Source: SZUA-100 sp965248135
GTDB taxonomy: Bacteria > Pseudomonadota > Alphaproteobacteria > Rhizobiales > Rhizobiaceae
Reading direction: 5' to 3'
Assembly: GCA_965248135.1 (NCBI GenBank)
Contig: CBDFIN010000012.1
Span: 124,001-188,000, forward strand
Length of the DNA: 64,000 nucleotides
Numbering within the stretch: position 1 is the stretch's first letter; each line of letters begins with the position of its first letter. The position numbers and the translations under genes were made by a program. Of the stretch, positions 17,875 through 26,318 are shown one piece after another. Below the pieces are notes generated by a model. The model saw only the letters and a program-made list of their open reading frames with translations. It was not told the origin of the DNA and made no database searches.

Positions 17875-18148
17875 ACCCTATTCTCCTACTTGTTGTCCGG
17901 TACCATGCCGGATTATTGCTAATGGAACATGACCTATGTCAAGGATAGTCGTAAAATTTATCTTTCGACCATGTGACATTGGCGCACGCACCAAACCCCT
18001 TCAACAGCCACTGTTGGCAAAGTCTTCCCCGCCCTGCAATGACCCGGCTGAATGGAATGCAAATGGACCACATTTTGGAAGAATATTGCCAACAGCGCCG
18101 AAACCAAAATAACGTCGTGTCAACTTCTCGATATTACCTTGCAACTCC

Positions 18149-18487
18149 TCAGCTATTGCCTTTCGGCGCGCAAAACATGCCATAAACCACTTCCATCATG
18201 GTGATGGCACGTTCGTCTGCGATTGAGTAATAAATGGTTTTTCCGTCGCGCCGGGCGCTGATCAGCCGTTCCAGCCGCAATCGAGCCAATTGCTGGGAGA
18301 CCGTCGGCTGGCGCAACGCCAACAGGTCCTCCAATTCGGTTACAGATTTTTCCCCATTGGACAGGTGACACAAGATCATCAACCTTGATTCATGTGCCAT
18401 AGCCTTCATGAAATCGGTCGCCTGTTTAGCGTTTTCCGCCATGTCATCAAGCTCGTCAGATCTGCTCAATACTTGAACTTCAGGCAA
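18149..18487 (-). CDS. soxR: ArsR-family sulfur-sensing repressor SoxR
   Basis: This 112-residue winged helix-turn-helix repressor has AMAHESRLMILCHL near residue 29, a recognition helix with RQPTVSQQLARLRLERLI, and a wing with RRDGKTIYYSI. Two cysteines, Cys40 and Cys106 in this numbering, lie at the positions used by the SqrR/BigR/YgaV persulfide sensors, in which sulfide-derived persulfides form a polysulfide bridge and release DNA. The start is TTG at 18487; an in-frame ATG at codon 16 (18442) is an alternative. It heads the sox cluster, on the same strand as and downstream of soxS, and is expected to repress soxS and soxV. Confidence 0.88.
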   Translation of the reverse strand: MPEVQVLSRSDELDDMAENAKQATDFMKAMAHESRLMILCHLSNGEKSVTELEDLLALRQPTVSQQLARLRLERLISARRDGKTIYYSIADERAITMMEVVYGMFCAPKGNS

Positions 18488-18528
18488 CGCCGTATCCCTT
18501 CTATCTTAATTATCAATGCATTGTTCCT

Positions 18529-18933
18529 TTAAGATTGCTTGTCAACCTCGGGCAGCCGTTCAATAAGTATGGCCAGCAGGCCCCAGAAAAAACTCTCACC
18601 CGGATAACCCCGAATACGACCATATTCCTTGCCATCTTGAATCAACACGAAGGTCGGAGTGTAGCCACCCTTGACCAAAAATTGCAAATCTTCCGGCAAA
18701 GCATCATGAATATCAACTTGCCGGAGCGGGGCAGCCTTACCCTCTCTGGTTTTGGCATAGACATCGCCGATCTCCTCCCGCCAAAGATCGCACCAGGGGC
18801 AGCCTTCCTCTTCCAGCATGATCAATTCCGCCGAATTTGCAGTATCTGCAGAGGCCGAAATCAACCCGGCCCCGGCCATCAACACCAACACAATCGGCAG
18901 CATACGAAGGGCTGATCTGGCAAATTTAAGCAA
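18529..18933 (-). CDS. soxS: SoxS periplasmic thioredoxin
   Basis: This 134-residue secreted thioredoxin-like protein has an N-terminal hydrophobic segment (residues 10-28) and a redox motif EEEGCPWCDLW (Cys45 and Cys48). A cis-Pro loop GGYTPTFVLIQDGKEYGRI follows. In Paracoccus SoxS keeps SoxY in its active reduced state and receives electrons through SoxV. The start appears to be TTG at 18933 with GGAG upstream; an in-frame ATG occurs 10 codons later. It is divergent from soxV and followed 41 bp later by soxR. Confidence 0.88.
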   Translation of the reverse strand: MLKFARSALRMLPIVLVLMAGAGLISASADTANSAELIMLEEEGCPWCDLWREEIGDVYAKTREGKAAPLRQVDIHDALPEDLQFLVKGGYTPTFVLIQDGKEYGRIRGYPGESFFWGLLAILIERLPEVDKQS

Positions 18934-19018
18934 TTGTCATCTCCGGCAAATTGAACTACTTGAAATAATATAGCATAATTGCAATGTTTGAATAGAAAAA
19001 TCTGATAGCAGGATTGAC
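18934..19018. promoter_or_regulatory. Divergent soxS/soxV promoter region
   Basis: This 85-bp AT-rich gap must hold the promoters of both divergent sox units. It contains a loosely symmetric AT-rich stretch (TTGAAATAATATAGC / CAATGTTTGAA), which is a candidate SoxR operator. The assignment rests on position and composition only. Confidence 0.4.
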
Positions 19019-19759
19019 ATGGGATTTGATATAACGTTTTGGGGTGCTTTTATCGCTGGTCTTGTATCCTTCATTTCTCCTTGCGTGCTGCCAATAGTGC
19101 CGCCTTATCTGTGCTATCTGGCGGGTGTATCACTCGACAAACTAACAGGAGACGAACAGCGCGACCGGGGTGCGGCCACGCGGGTGTTCTTGGCGGCACT
19201 AGCCTTTGTGCTCGGATTTTCCACCGTTTTTGTCGCACTCGGCGCTACTGCATCGGTGATCGGGCAGACGATTACCCGCTATCTCGACACCCTTTCGGTT
19301 GTCGCCGGCATCATCATCATCATCATGGGGCTGCACTTTCTCGGCATCTTCCGCATCTCGATGCTCTATCGCGAGGCGCGGTTGCAAGTTGTGCGCAAGC
19401 CAGCCGGCCTTGCCGGTTCTTATCTCGTTGGTCTGGCCTTTGCCTTCGGCTGGACCCCTTGTGTCGGTCCGGTATTGGCGGCGATCCTGTTTGTTGCAGG
19501 CGCCGAGGGCAGTGCGGCAAGGGGGGCTGTGCTATTATTGTTCTATTCCTTGGGTATCGGCCTGCCGTTTTTGGCCGCTGCGCTGTTTGCCGGTCCGTTC
19601 ATGAAATTCATGGGCCGCTTTAGAAAACACATGGGTACGGTGGAAAAAGTTATGGGAGGCATGCTGGTGGTCACCGGCATTTTGTTCGTCACCGGCCAGA
19701 TGTCCAATATGGCTTACTGGCTGTTGAGCGCCTTTCCAAGCCTTGGACAGGTCGGCTAA
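19019..19759 (+). CDS. soxV: SoxV, CcdA-family membrane thiol transporter
   Basis: This 246-residue inner-membrane protein has six or so TM helices. It carries the paired redox cysteines in SFISPCVLPIVPPYLC near residue 20 and GWTPCVGPVLAAIL near residue 147. In Sox systems SoxV transfers electrons from cytoplasmic thioredoxin to periplasmic SoxS or SoxW. It is the first gene of the unit soxV-W-X-Y-Z-A-B, with soxW 36 bp downstream. The C-terminal cytoplasmic side ends SAFPSLGQVG, with nothing unusual. Confidence 0.93.
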   Translation: MGFDITFWGAFIAGLVSFISPCVLPIVPPYLCYLAGVSLDKLTGDEQRDRGAATRVFLAALAFVLGFSTVFVALGATASVIGQTITRYLDTLSVVAGIIIIIMGLHFLGIFRISMLYREARLQVVRKPAGLAGSYLVGLAFAFGWTPCVGPVLAAILFVAGAEGSAARGAVLLLFYSLGIGLPFLAAALFAGPFMKFMGRFRKHMGTVEKVMGGMLVVTGILFVTGQMSNMAYWLLSAFPSLGQVG

Positions 19760-19795
19760 TGTCGGCAGAATACCACTAAGAAACGGAGGATAATC

Positions 19796-20386
19796 ATGTT
19801 GAACAAACTTGCCGGAATTCTCGCTGCGGGGCTGATCCTGCTATCATTCACCATTGTCCATGCCGCTGAAATCGGCGAAGACGGGTTACACAAGCAATCC
19901 TGGTTCTCCGTCACATTCAAGGATGTTCGTGAGGATATTGAGGCGGCCAGCGAAGAAGGCAAACGTCTGGCAATCATTGTCGAACAGCGCGGCTGCATCT
20001 ATTGTCGAAGACTGCATGAAAAGGTTCTTTCAGATCCCGAGGTCGCCGAATTCATCAAGGCGAACTTCAAGATTGTCCAGTACAACATGTTTGGTGATGA
20101 GGAGGTGACCGATCTCGACGGCGAGACCTTGACTGAGAAAACAGCGATTAGAAAGTGGGGCATGGTGTTTACACCGACCATCGCATTCCTGCCGCAGGAG
20201 GTACCCGAATCAGGCACGCTCGCCCAGGCGGCGGTGTCGATTATGCCCGGTGCATTCGGCAAGTGGACGACCCTCAACATGTTTCGCTGGGTGCAGGAAA
20301 AAGGCTATGAGGGCAACGAGCATTTCCAGAAGTATCACGCCAGGATAATAAATGAGCTTCGCAATTCGGGAAAGTTAAGCAATTGA
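19796..20386 (+). CDS. soxW: SoxW periplasmic thioredoxin
   Basis: This 196-residue protein has a signal peptide (residues 1-23, ending VHAAE) and a thioredoxin fold with redox motif EQRGCIYCRRLHEKV. A conserved MVFTPTIAFLP cis-Pro loop follows near residue 120. SoxW is reduced by SoxV and supports thiosulfate oxidation. A GGAGG-type ribosome site precedes the ATG. A close paralogue with CPYC lies at 34787-35386, so two SoxW-like proteins are encoded within 15 kb. Confidence 0.92.
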   Translation: MLNKLAGILAAGLILLSFTIVHAAEIGEDGLHKQSWFSVTFKDVREDIEAASEEGKRLAIIVEQRGCIYCRRLHEKVLSDPEVAEFIKANFKIVQYNMFGDEEVTDLDGETLTEKTAIRKWGMVFTPTIAFLPQEVPESGTLAQAAVSIMPGAFGKWTTLNMFRWVQEKGYEGNEHFQKYHARIINELRNSGKLSN

Positions 20387-20501
20387 TTATACTAGATATA
20401 ATCAATTCATAGACAAATTTGAATTTGTAGTTGTATTTCCCGGTCGCCGATGATAGCGTAGCTTGGAAACCAAAGACAAGACCTTGGGAGGGGTGTCGTT
20501 T

Positions 20502-20966
20502 ATGAAAATGAGTTTTGTAATTGGAATCGCTGCTGCAAGCACCATGCTATTGAGCGCGAGTGTTGTCACCGCGGAGACAATTTCCGCAGATATGGTAAAG
20601 ATTAGCGATGGTGAATTCACCAAATCGCTGACCGGCGTTGCTGGCGATCCGGCCAAGGGAAAGAAAACCTTCGCAAATCGCAAATTAGGCAACTGTCTTG
20701 CGTGTCATGTTAACAAGGATCAGTCAAATCATCCATTCCATGGTGAGGTTGGGCCCGAACTGGACGGTGTTGCGGAACGCTATGAAGAACCTGCGCTACG
20801 CGCGATCTTGATCAATTCCAAATTAGTGCTTGGCGAAGCAACTATAATGCCGTCATTCTACCGGACCAAGAACGGTGCCCGCACCCAGAAAAAATTTCAG
20901 GGAAAAACCATTCTCAGCGCCCAGGACATCGAAGATGTTTTGGCTTATCTCAAGACGTTGAAATAA
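20502..20966 (+). CDS. soxX: SoxX, c-type cytochrome subunit of SoxXA
   Basis: This protein of about 154 residues forms, with SoxA, the enzyme that couples thiosulfate to the SoxY cysteine. It has a signal peptide (ending VVTAE), a single haem motif in LGNCLACHVNKDQ, and a probable Met axial ligand in ATIMPSFYR. The C-terminal helix is DIEDVLAYLKTL. ATG at 20502 follows GGGAGG; an upstream TTG in frame (20463) is less likely. soxX is 115 bp downstream of soxW and 67 bp upstream of soxY. Confidence 0.93.
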   Translation: MKMSFVIGIAAASTMLLSASVVTAETISADMVKISDGEFTKSLTGVAGDPAKGKKTFANRKLGNCLACHVNKDQSNHPFHGEVGPELDGVAERYEEPALRAILINSKLVLGEATIMPSFYRTKNGARTQKKFQGKTILSAQDIEDVLAYLKTLK

Positions 20967-21033
20967 CATCTTGCAGGGACAGGAAGATCGGAAGGAGACA
21001 CGGTCTCCCATAATCATAGCGGAAGGAAGAACC

Positions 21034-21486
21034 ATGAACGTGACAAGACGTCAAACATTTGCGCTTGGCGCTGGTGTTGTTGCATTTGCGGCGCTGGGCC
21101 CGAACATCACGCCGGCGCTTGCATCGGAAGAAGCCGACAAACTGATCGCCGAATTTACCGGTGGCAAAGAAGCCACTGCCGGGCGGGTTAAACTGAAGAC
21201 GCCGGAAATTGCCGAAAACGGCAATACGGTGCCGATCAGTTTTTCGGTTGAAAGTCCGATGAGCAGCGATGACCATGTGGCATCGGTTTTGATACTTGCC
21301 CTGGGCAACCCGGCACCGGATGTCGCAACATTCAATTTCAGTGCCATGAGTGGCAAGGCGGAAGCCGCGACCCGTGTGCGGCTGGCGAAAACCCAGGATG
21401 TGGTGGCAATTGCAAAAATGAGTGACGGTTCCATGTTTATGGACAAGAAAACCGTCAAGGTGACAATCGGCGGCTGCGGCGGCTAG
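21034..21486 (+). CDS. soxY: SoxY, sulfur carrier subunit
   Basis: This 150-residue protein has a Tat signal (RRQTFALG near residue 5, cleavage after ALAS) and an Ig-like beta fold. It ends in the swinging arm IGGCGG, whose cysteine carries the sulfur intermediates of the Sox cycle. ATG at 21034 has GGAAGGAAG upstream. The stop codon TAG at 21484-21486 lies inside the CTAGTGG that begins a palindromic repeat array, which separates soxY from soxZ by about 150 bp, although their products form a heterodimer. Confidence 0.95.
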   Translation: MNVTRRQTFALGAGVVAFAALGPNITPALASEEADKLIAEFTGGKEATAGRVKLKTPEIAENGNTVPISFSVESPMSSDDHVASVLILALGNPAPDVATFNFSAMSGKAEAATRVRLAKTQDVVAIAKMSDGSMFMDKKTVKVTIGGCGG

Positions 21487-21615
21487 TGGATAGAACGAGA
21501 CAATTGAGGTCCTTGGCGCAAAGAGGAATTCTTCAGTAACACATTCAAATGTCTCGATAATTTTATCCATCAACAGAGAATCTAGTGGTTCGAAGCGTTA
21601 GATTCGAACCACTAG
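21483..21615 (+). repeat. CTAG-bounded palindromic module array C-D
   Basis: Module C (about 21483-21571) has arms GAGACAATTGAGG... and TCAAATGTCTCG and ends near TTTTATCC. Module D (21582-21615) is a near-perfect 34-bp palindrome, CTAGTGGTTCGAA with an 8-nt loop and TTCGAACCACTAG. The same C-D order occurs at 38505-38637. The array begins inside the soxY stop codon and ends 22 bp before soxZ, so it forms stable hairpins in the soxY-soxZ transcript. Confidence 0.85.
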
Positions 21616-21637
21616 TTGATCGAATCAGGAGAACAAC

Positions 21638-21964
21638 ATGGCAAAATCTAAACCACGGGTGAAGGTTCCAAAATCGGCGGCAAAGGGTGATGTGATAACG
21701 ATCAAAACCCTGATCAGCCATACCATGGAGACCGGTCGCCGCAAGGACAAAAAGGGAAAACCTATTCCGCGCAAGATCATCAACCACTTCAAGGCGGAGT
21801 TCAATGGCGCGGAAGTGTTTTCCGCCAACATGGAGCCAGCTGTATCAGCCAATCCCTACCTCAAGTTCAATGCGAAAGTATCGGAATCAGGCACTTTCAA
21901 GTTCACCTGGACGGATGATGACGGCTCGGTCTACTCGACTGAAAAGAATATCACCGTTGAATAA
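21638..21964 (+). CDS. soxZ: SoxZ, SoxY-binding partner
   Basis: This 108-residue protein lacks a signal peptide, as is usual for SoxZ, which is co-exported with SoxY through the Tat system. Family features are VKVPKSAAKGDVITIKTLIS near the N-terminus, HTMETGRRKD, and the C-terminal strand FKFTWTDDDGSVYSTEK. It forms the SoxYZ carrier with SoxY. A good AGGAG site precedes the ATG, so soxZ can be translated independently of soxY despite the intervening repeat. Confidence 0.95.
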   Translation: MAKSKPRVKVPKSAAKGDVITIKTLISHTMETGRRKDKKGKPIPRKIINHFKAEFNGAEVFSANMEPAVSANPYLKFNAKVSESGTFKFTWTDDDGSVYSTEKNITVE

Positions 21965-22001
21965 GGGATCAACAGAACCAATGGTCTGGGAGGACGAATA
22001 T

Positions 22002-22862
22002 ATGAGGATCTACAGGAAGAAAGCGGGCATGGCTCTCGCGGCTTTTTTCGCCGTTACATTGTCAGGCGGCATTGCTTTGGCTGAAGCCGATAACAACGAA
22101 CTGATGATTGGCGATATGAAAATTCACACCAAGTTTGCCGCACCAAAGGGCAGTCCCCTTGAGGTGTTGTATTCGGGCTGGCGCTTCCGTATTTCGGAGA
22201 CCCAGCAACTGCAGACCGATGATTTCGATAATCCGAGCTTTTCCGCGGTTGAGCTTGGAGAGGAATTGTGGTCGCTGGAACAGGGAACTAAAGGCAAGTC
22301 CTGCGCTACCTGTCACAATGACGCCACTGAAAGCATGAAGGGTGTTCGCGCCTCGATGCCTAAGTGGGACAAGGATCTGGGTAGACCGATCACGCTTGAG
22401 CAGCAAATTAATGAATGTCTGGTCGACCGTATGGGTGCCAAAAAGCAGAGCTTCGATTCCGGCAATATGCTGGCGATGTCATCCTATGTGGGGCTGCAAT
22501 CACGCGGTATGCCGGTGAATGTGCAAACCGATGGTCCCATGGCCGACTGGACGACAAAGGGTAAGGATATTTACTACACCCGTGTCGGTCAGCTTGATAT
22601 GGCATGCTCGAATTGTCACGAAGATAATTATGGCAAATATATCCGGGCCGACCATTTGAGCCAGGGCCATACCAACGGTTTTCCACTTTTCCGACTGAAA
22701 TGGCAGAAGCTTGGTTCGATTCACCGCCGCTTTAAGGGCTGCATGAAGAATATCCGCGCCAAGCCCTACAAGGTTGGCAGCGATGAATTTGTTGCACTGG
22801 AACTCTATGTCGCCTCACGCGGACAGGGTATGACGGTCGAAACCCCGGCGGTTCGTAACTAG
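22002..22862 (+). CDS. soxA: SoxA, dihaem cytochrome subunit of SoxXA
   Basis: This 286-residue periplasmic cytochrome has a signal peptide (ending GIALAEA). Two haem motifs are intact, CATCH at Cys101 and CSNCH at Cys202. The reactive cysteine is Cys247 in FKGCMKNIRAKPY, the persulfide-forming haem ligand of the family. With SoxX it oxidatively joins thiosulfate to SoxY. ATG at 22002 is preceded by GGGAGG. The frame continues upstream into soxZ, but no better start is there. A strong terminator-like hairpin follows the stop. Confidence 0.95.
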   Translation: MRIYRKKAGMALAAFFAVTLSGGIALAEADNNELMIGDMKIHTKFAAPKGSPLEVLYSGWRFRISETQQLQTDDFDNPSFSAVELGEELWSLEQGTKGKSCATCHNDATESMKGVRASMPKWDKDLGRPITLEQQINECLVDRMGAKKQSFDSGNMLAMSSYVGLQSRGMPVNVQTDGPMADWTTKGKDIYYTRVGQLDMACSNCHEDNYGKYIRADHLSQGHTNGFPLFRLKWQKLGSIHRRFKGCMKNIRAKPYKVGSDEFVALELYVASRGQGMTVETPAVRN

Positions 22863-22918
22863 TTGGCCTCATCAACAGCCGTGATCTGCGCCTTACCGCA
22901 ATCAACGGCACAACATCA

Positions 22919-22945
22919 AAAGGGGCGTCATTCGCCCCTTTATTT
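22919..22945 (+). terminator. Hairpin terminator between soxA and soxB
   Basis: A 9-bp perfect stem (AAAGGGGCG / CGCCCCTTT) with a 5-nt loop is followed by a short T-rich tail. It lies 56 bp after soxA and 62 bp before soxB, so soxB expression may depend on readthrough or on its own promoter. Confidence 0.75.
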
Positions 22946-23007
22946 TTAAGCGAGCCCAGAGTTTGGCGCCTGGTTTGGGACAAGGCAATATCAAAAGGAA
23001 GTGAGCG

Positions 23008-24699
23008 ATGTTCACCAGACGTGATTTTTTGCAATGGGCAGCAGTCACTGCTTCAATCACCGGTTTTTCAACCTCGCTGACCCGCGCAGCCGCACAACAA
23101 AGGCTCACCCAGGACAAACTGTTGAAGTTTGATTCCAAGGGTCAGGTCACGCTACTCCATATCACCGATGTCCACGGCCAGCTAAAACCGCTCTATTTCC
23201 GCCCACCATCGGAGAACTTCGGCGTTGGCGCCTTTGAGGGCATCCCGCCACATCTTGTCGGCGAAGAGTTTCTAAGCCACTTTGGCATCAACAAAGGCAG
23301 CCCGCTCGCCTATGCCCATACCATGGTTGATTATGTCAACATGGCCAAAACTTACGGCCGGCTGGGCGGGCTTGATCGCACTGCAACCCTGGTCAAGTCA
23401 ATCCGCGCCGACCGGGGTGACAACAAGGTCTTGCTGCTTGATGGCGGCGACACCTGGCAGGGCTCCTACACCTCGCTCAACACCAACGGTCAGGACATGG
23501 TCGACTGCATGGCGATGTTAAAGCCGGATGCCATGGTTGGCCATTGGGAATTTACCTTCGGGGCCGAGCGTGTGATGGAGATCATCGACCAGATGGACTA
23601 CCCGTTCCTGGCCAGTAATATTGTCGACAATGACTTTGAGGAACCGGTGTTTGAAAGCACCAAAATGTTCGACAAGGGCGGTGTCAAGGTGGCCGTGATC
23701 GGCCAGGCCATGCCCTATACGCCGATCGCCAATCCGCGCTGGATGTTTCCCGAGTGGTCGTTCGGTATTCGCCAGGAGACCTTGCAGGAAAATGTCGACA
23801 AGGCCCGCGCCGCAGGTGCCGAAGTCGTGGTGCTGCTTTCCCACAACGGCTTTGATGTTGACCAGAAACTACCAACCGTAGTCAGTGGCATAGATGTAAT
23901 CCTTACTGGCCATACCCACGATGCAGTGCCGCGAGCCATCGAAATCGGCAGCACACTGGTGCTTTCGTCCGGCTCCCATGGCAAATATCTTGGCCGGGTT
24001 GATCTGGAAGTATCGGGCGGCAAGGTCACGGGCCACAACTCGACCCTTATTCCGGTATTTTCCGATGTCATAACGCCGGACGCGGAAATGGCCGCCAAGA
24101 TCGACGAGGTTCGGGCGCCCTACGAGGCCGAGTGCACCCGCGTCATCGGCAAAAGCGAAGGCCTGCTCTATCGCCGCGGCAATTTCAACGGTACCTGGGA
24201 TGATCTCATCTGCCAGGGACTGATCGAGGAGCGCGATGCGGAAATCTCGCTTTCACCAGGATTCCGTTGGGGCACAACCCTGTTGCCTGGTCAGGATATT
24301 ACCATCGACGACCTCTACACTCAGACCTCGATGTCCTATCCGGCCGTTTACCGTCTGGAAATGACCGGCAAACAGCTGCACGACATTTTGGAGGATGTTT
24401 GTGACAATTTGTTCAACAAGGACCCGTTCTACCAGCAGGGCGGCGACATGGTCCGCGTCGGCGGCATGGGTTATACCTGTTATCCGAAGAAGGATATCGG
24501 CAGCCGAATTACCGATATGGTGCACCTGAAATCGGGTGAACCAATCGATGCGTCGAAGAAATATGTGGTTGCCGGCTGGGCCTCGGTCAACGAGGCAACC
24601 GAAGGTCCGGCGGTTTACGATCTGATGGAAAACTATATCACCCGGCTTGGCACCGTTCCACCGCTGCACAACGACCGGGTGAAAGTCGCTGGAATTTAG
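23008..24699 (+). CDS. soxB: SoxB, di-manganese sulfate thiohydrolase
   Basis: This 563-residue periplasmic enzyme hydrolyses the terminal sulfone from S-sulfonated SoxY and releases sulfate. A Tat signal (RRDFLQWAAV, residues about 4-29) is followed by a 5'-nucleotidase-type metallophosphoesterase core. Its metal motifs are ITDVHGQ, LLLDGGDTWQG, GHWEFTFG, LLSHNGFDVD and ILTGHTHD. The C-terminal domain has GDMVRVGGMGYTCYPKK. A good GGAAG site precedes the ATG. A strong terminator follows, so this is the last gene of the main sox unit. Confidence 0.96.
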   Translation: MFTRRDFLQWAAVTASITGFSTSLTRAAAQQRLTQDKLLKFDSKGQVTLLHITDVHGQLKPLYFRPPSENFGVGAFEGIPPHLVGEEFLSHFGINKGSPLAYAHTMVDYVNMAKTYGRLGGLDRTATLVKSIRADRGDNKVLLLDGGDTWQGSYTSLNTNGQDMVDCMAMLKPDAMVGHWEFTFGAERVMEIIDQMDYPFLASNIVDNDFEEPVFESTKMFDKGGVKVAVIGQAMPYTPIANPRWMFPEWSFGIRQETLQENVDKARAAGAEVVVLLSHNGFDVDQKLPTVVSGIDVILTGHTHDAVPRAIEIGSTLVLSSGSHGKYLGRVDLEVSGGKVTGHNSTLIPVFSDVITPDAEMAAKIDEVRAPYEAECTRVIGKSEGLLYRRGNFNGTWDDLICQGLIEERDAEISLSPGFRWGTTLLPGQDITIDDLYTQTSMSYPAVYRLEMTGKQLHDILEDVCDNLFNKDPFYQQGGDMVRVGGMGYTCYPKKDIGSRITDMVHLKSGEPIDASKKYVVAGWASVNEATEGPAVYDLMENYITRLGTVPPLHNDRVKVAGI

Positions 24700-24726
24700 G
24701 GCAACTTTTTTTCCGGTAAAGGGCAA

Positions 24727-24757
24727 AAAGTCCGGCTGGGAAATCCAGCCGGACTTT
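24727..24757. terminator. Terminator after soxB
   Basis: A 13-bp perfect stem (AAAGTCCGGCTGG / CCAGCCGGACTTT) with a 5-nt loop is followed by CTATTTA. It lies between convergent soxB and the dsrE-like gene and can serve both. Confidence 0.85.
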
Positions 24758-24783
24758 CTATTTAAGCTATCCCAAAAAAAGGA

Positions 24784-25254
24784 TCAGGGACGGACGTAAC
24801 TGTAGCCCTGTTCCTGCAGCGCAATCAACTGCACCACGCCTGATTTGACCATCCGGGCTTCGGAAAGCAGTTTGATGTCTTTGCCCGATTTTTTCGACAT
24901 CTTGCTATGGGTGTTGCCACAAGCGGAAAATACCAGATTATCGATTTCCAGCGCCATGGTGGCGATGCGCGTTGCAACGGGTGAGGTGTCAGCGCGCAGC
25001 ATATGCAGACCAGGGCCGTAAGCCACTAGTTCAATCATCACCTCTTCACCGACCGAATCATAATACTTGCGCACGTTTTTGACGTTATTCAACGCCATAT
25101 TCATGCGTTTTGGATCGGCTTCATCCACGTGAATCGCGACCTTGTGCATGGTTTCACCGGCCTGAGCGGGCGCTGTTGCTGCGACGAAAACGGTCAACAT
25201 AAACATGGCGGTAAAAGCCAACATGCTGGCCGAAAGAGCGTGCAATTTTTTCAT
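24784..25254 (-). CDS. Secreted DsrE-like sulfur-relay family protein
   Basis: This 156-residue protein has a signal peptide (residues 1-32, ending PAQAG) and a DsrE/DsrF-like alpha/beta domain. It carries a conserved cysteine in LVFSACGNTHSKMSKKSG near residue 110 and a motif VELVAYGPGLHMLR-like (here IELVAYGPGLHML). DsrE-fold proteins carry persulfides on such cysteines; periplasmic versions are seen beside sox genes. It is transcribed toward soxB and away from the tetrahaem cytochrome. This gene pair occupies the place where Paracoccus has soxCD. A persulfide carrier role for SoxYZ- or sulfide-derived sulfur is inferred. Confidence 0.85.
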   Translation of the reverse strand: MKKLHALSASMLAFTAMFMLTVFVAATAPAQAGETMHKVAIHVDEADPKRMNMALNNVKNVRKYYDSVGEEVMIELVAYGPGLHMLRADTSPVATRIATMALEIDNLVFSACGNTHSKMSKKSGKDIKLLSEARMVKSGVVQLIALQEQGYSYVRP

Positions 25255-25609
25255 TGATCTTCCTTCCCTTGAAGAGTGGTTGACCAGTTTCCGCTTCCTG
25301 CGTCAAATTGTCAATGGAGTGGGTCATCTTAACGATCATAAATAGTTGTTCGCAAATTTCGTGCCTTGGGAGGAAATTTCGACCCTCATTCGACCAACCC
25401 CGCTAGGCCGCAACCAACCCGGCCATATCGACGCAGTTGCGGTTTTATTGTTGAAATAATTGGGGAAATATAGAAACATTCAAATCTATCTAAATTGGAA
25501 ACGTTCGAACCGCTTTTGAACATCAGTCGGTGTCAACCAAATTATGGTGTGATTTCCAAACGGGCAATAACGAAAATATCTCTGCTAATCGTTTTTGCTT
25601 GGCATCAAC
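25255..25609. promoter_or_regulatory. Divergent promoter region, no gene
   Basis: These 355 bp separate the divergent dsrE-like and cytochrome genes. The region is AT-rich, with several GGAAA and AAATT tracts, and presumably holds both promoters. I see no gene, terminator or clear operator. Confidence 0.45.
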
Positions 25610-26314
25610 ATGGTTAGAAAGAGTAAAGTCGTGAACGACACACAGGTTACCAAACATGTTGCGATATTTGGGTGGCTGCAAAGGTGGTTAAACTGGAAAT
25701 GGATGTCAGGAGCAGCTGTGATCTTTGTCGCGGGCATCGTATTTACTGGCGCTTTCAATGCCGGGCTTAATTACACCAATACAACAGCGTTCTGCACATC
25801 GTGCCACTCGATGAAGTTTAATTTGGCGGAGTATAAGAAAACTCCCCATTACAAAAATGCCTCAGGCGTGCGCACCACCTGCGCCGATTGCCATGTGCCC
25901 AAGCAGTTTTTACCGAAGATGGTTGCCAAGCTACACGCCTACAAGGATGTGATGCACGAAATACTGGGCACCATCGACACCAAAGAAAAATTTGAGGCGC
26001 ATCGCTGGGATATGGCGCTTCGCGTGTGGGATAAAATGAAACTGTCGGGCTCTCGTGAATGCCGCAGTTGCCATTCGCTCGACAGCATGGATTTGAGCGA
26101 ACAGGACAAATCGGCTCGCCGGCGCCATGGCCGGGCTGAAGATGAGGGCAAGACCTGCATCGACTGCCACAAGGGTATCGCCCACGAGGAGCCAGATGAA
26201 CCCGAAATGGTCGAGGGTTCGAAAGCGCCGACCGACGTCTATTACCAGGGCCGGACAGCAAGGTTACGACGATCTGGGGTCCGTATAATGAGGGAGGACA
26301 GAGCATTGAAGTGA
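25610..26314 (+). CDS. NapC/NirT-family membrane tetrahaem cytochrome c
   Basis: The protein has an N-terminal TM anchor (residues about 31-52) and a periplasmic domain with four haem motifs: CTSCH at Cys62, CADCH at Cys91, CRSCH at Cys151 and CIDCH at Cys183. This is the NapC/NirT pattern, which moves electrons between the quinone pool and periplasmic enzymes. ATG at 25610 is chosen; a TTG five codons upstream is possible. The last 20 residues in this frame are arginine-rich and unlike the rest. The -1 frame from about 26249 instead reads PDSKVTTIWGPYNEGGQSIE and stops at TAG 26320-26322 inside the repeat. A one-base frameshift near GGG at 26248-26250 is therefore likely, either a sequence error or a mutation. 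Its place in a sox cluster is unusual. Confidence 0.85.
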   Translation: MVRKSKVVNDTQVTKHVAIFGWLQRWLNWKWMSGAAVIFVAGIVFTGAFNAGLNYTNTTAFCTSCHSMKFNLAEYKKTPHYKNASGVRTTCADCHVPKQFLPKMVAKLHAYKDVMHEILGTIDTKEKFEAHRWDMALRVWDKMKLSGSRECRSCHSLDSMDLSEQDKSARRRHGRAEDEGKTCIDCHKGIAHEEPDEPEMVEGSKAPTDVYYQGRTARLRRSGVRIMREDRALK

Positions 26315-26318
26315 CACG

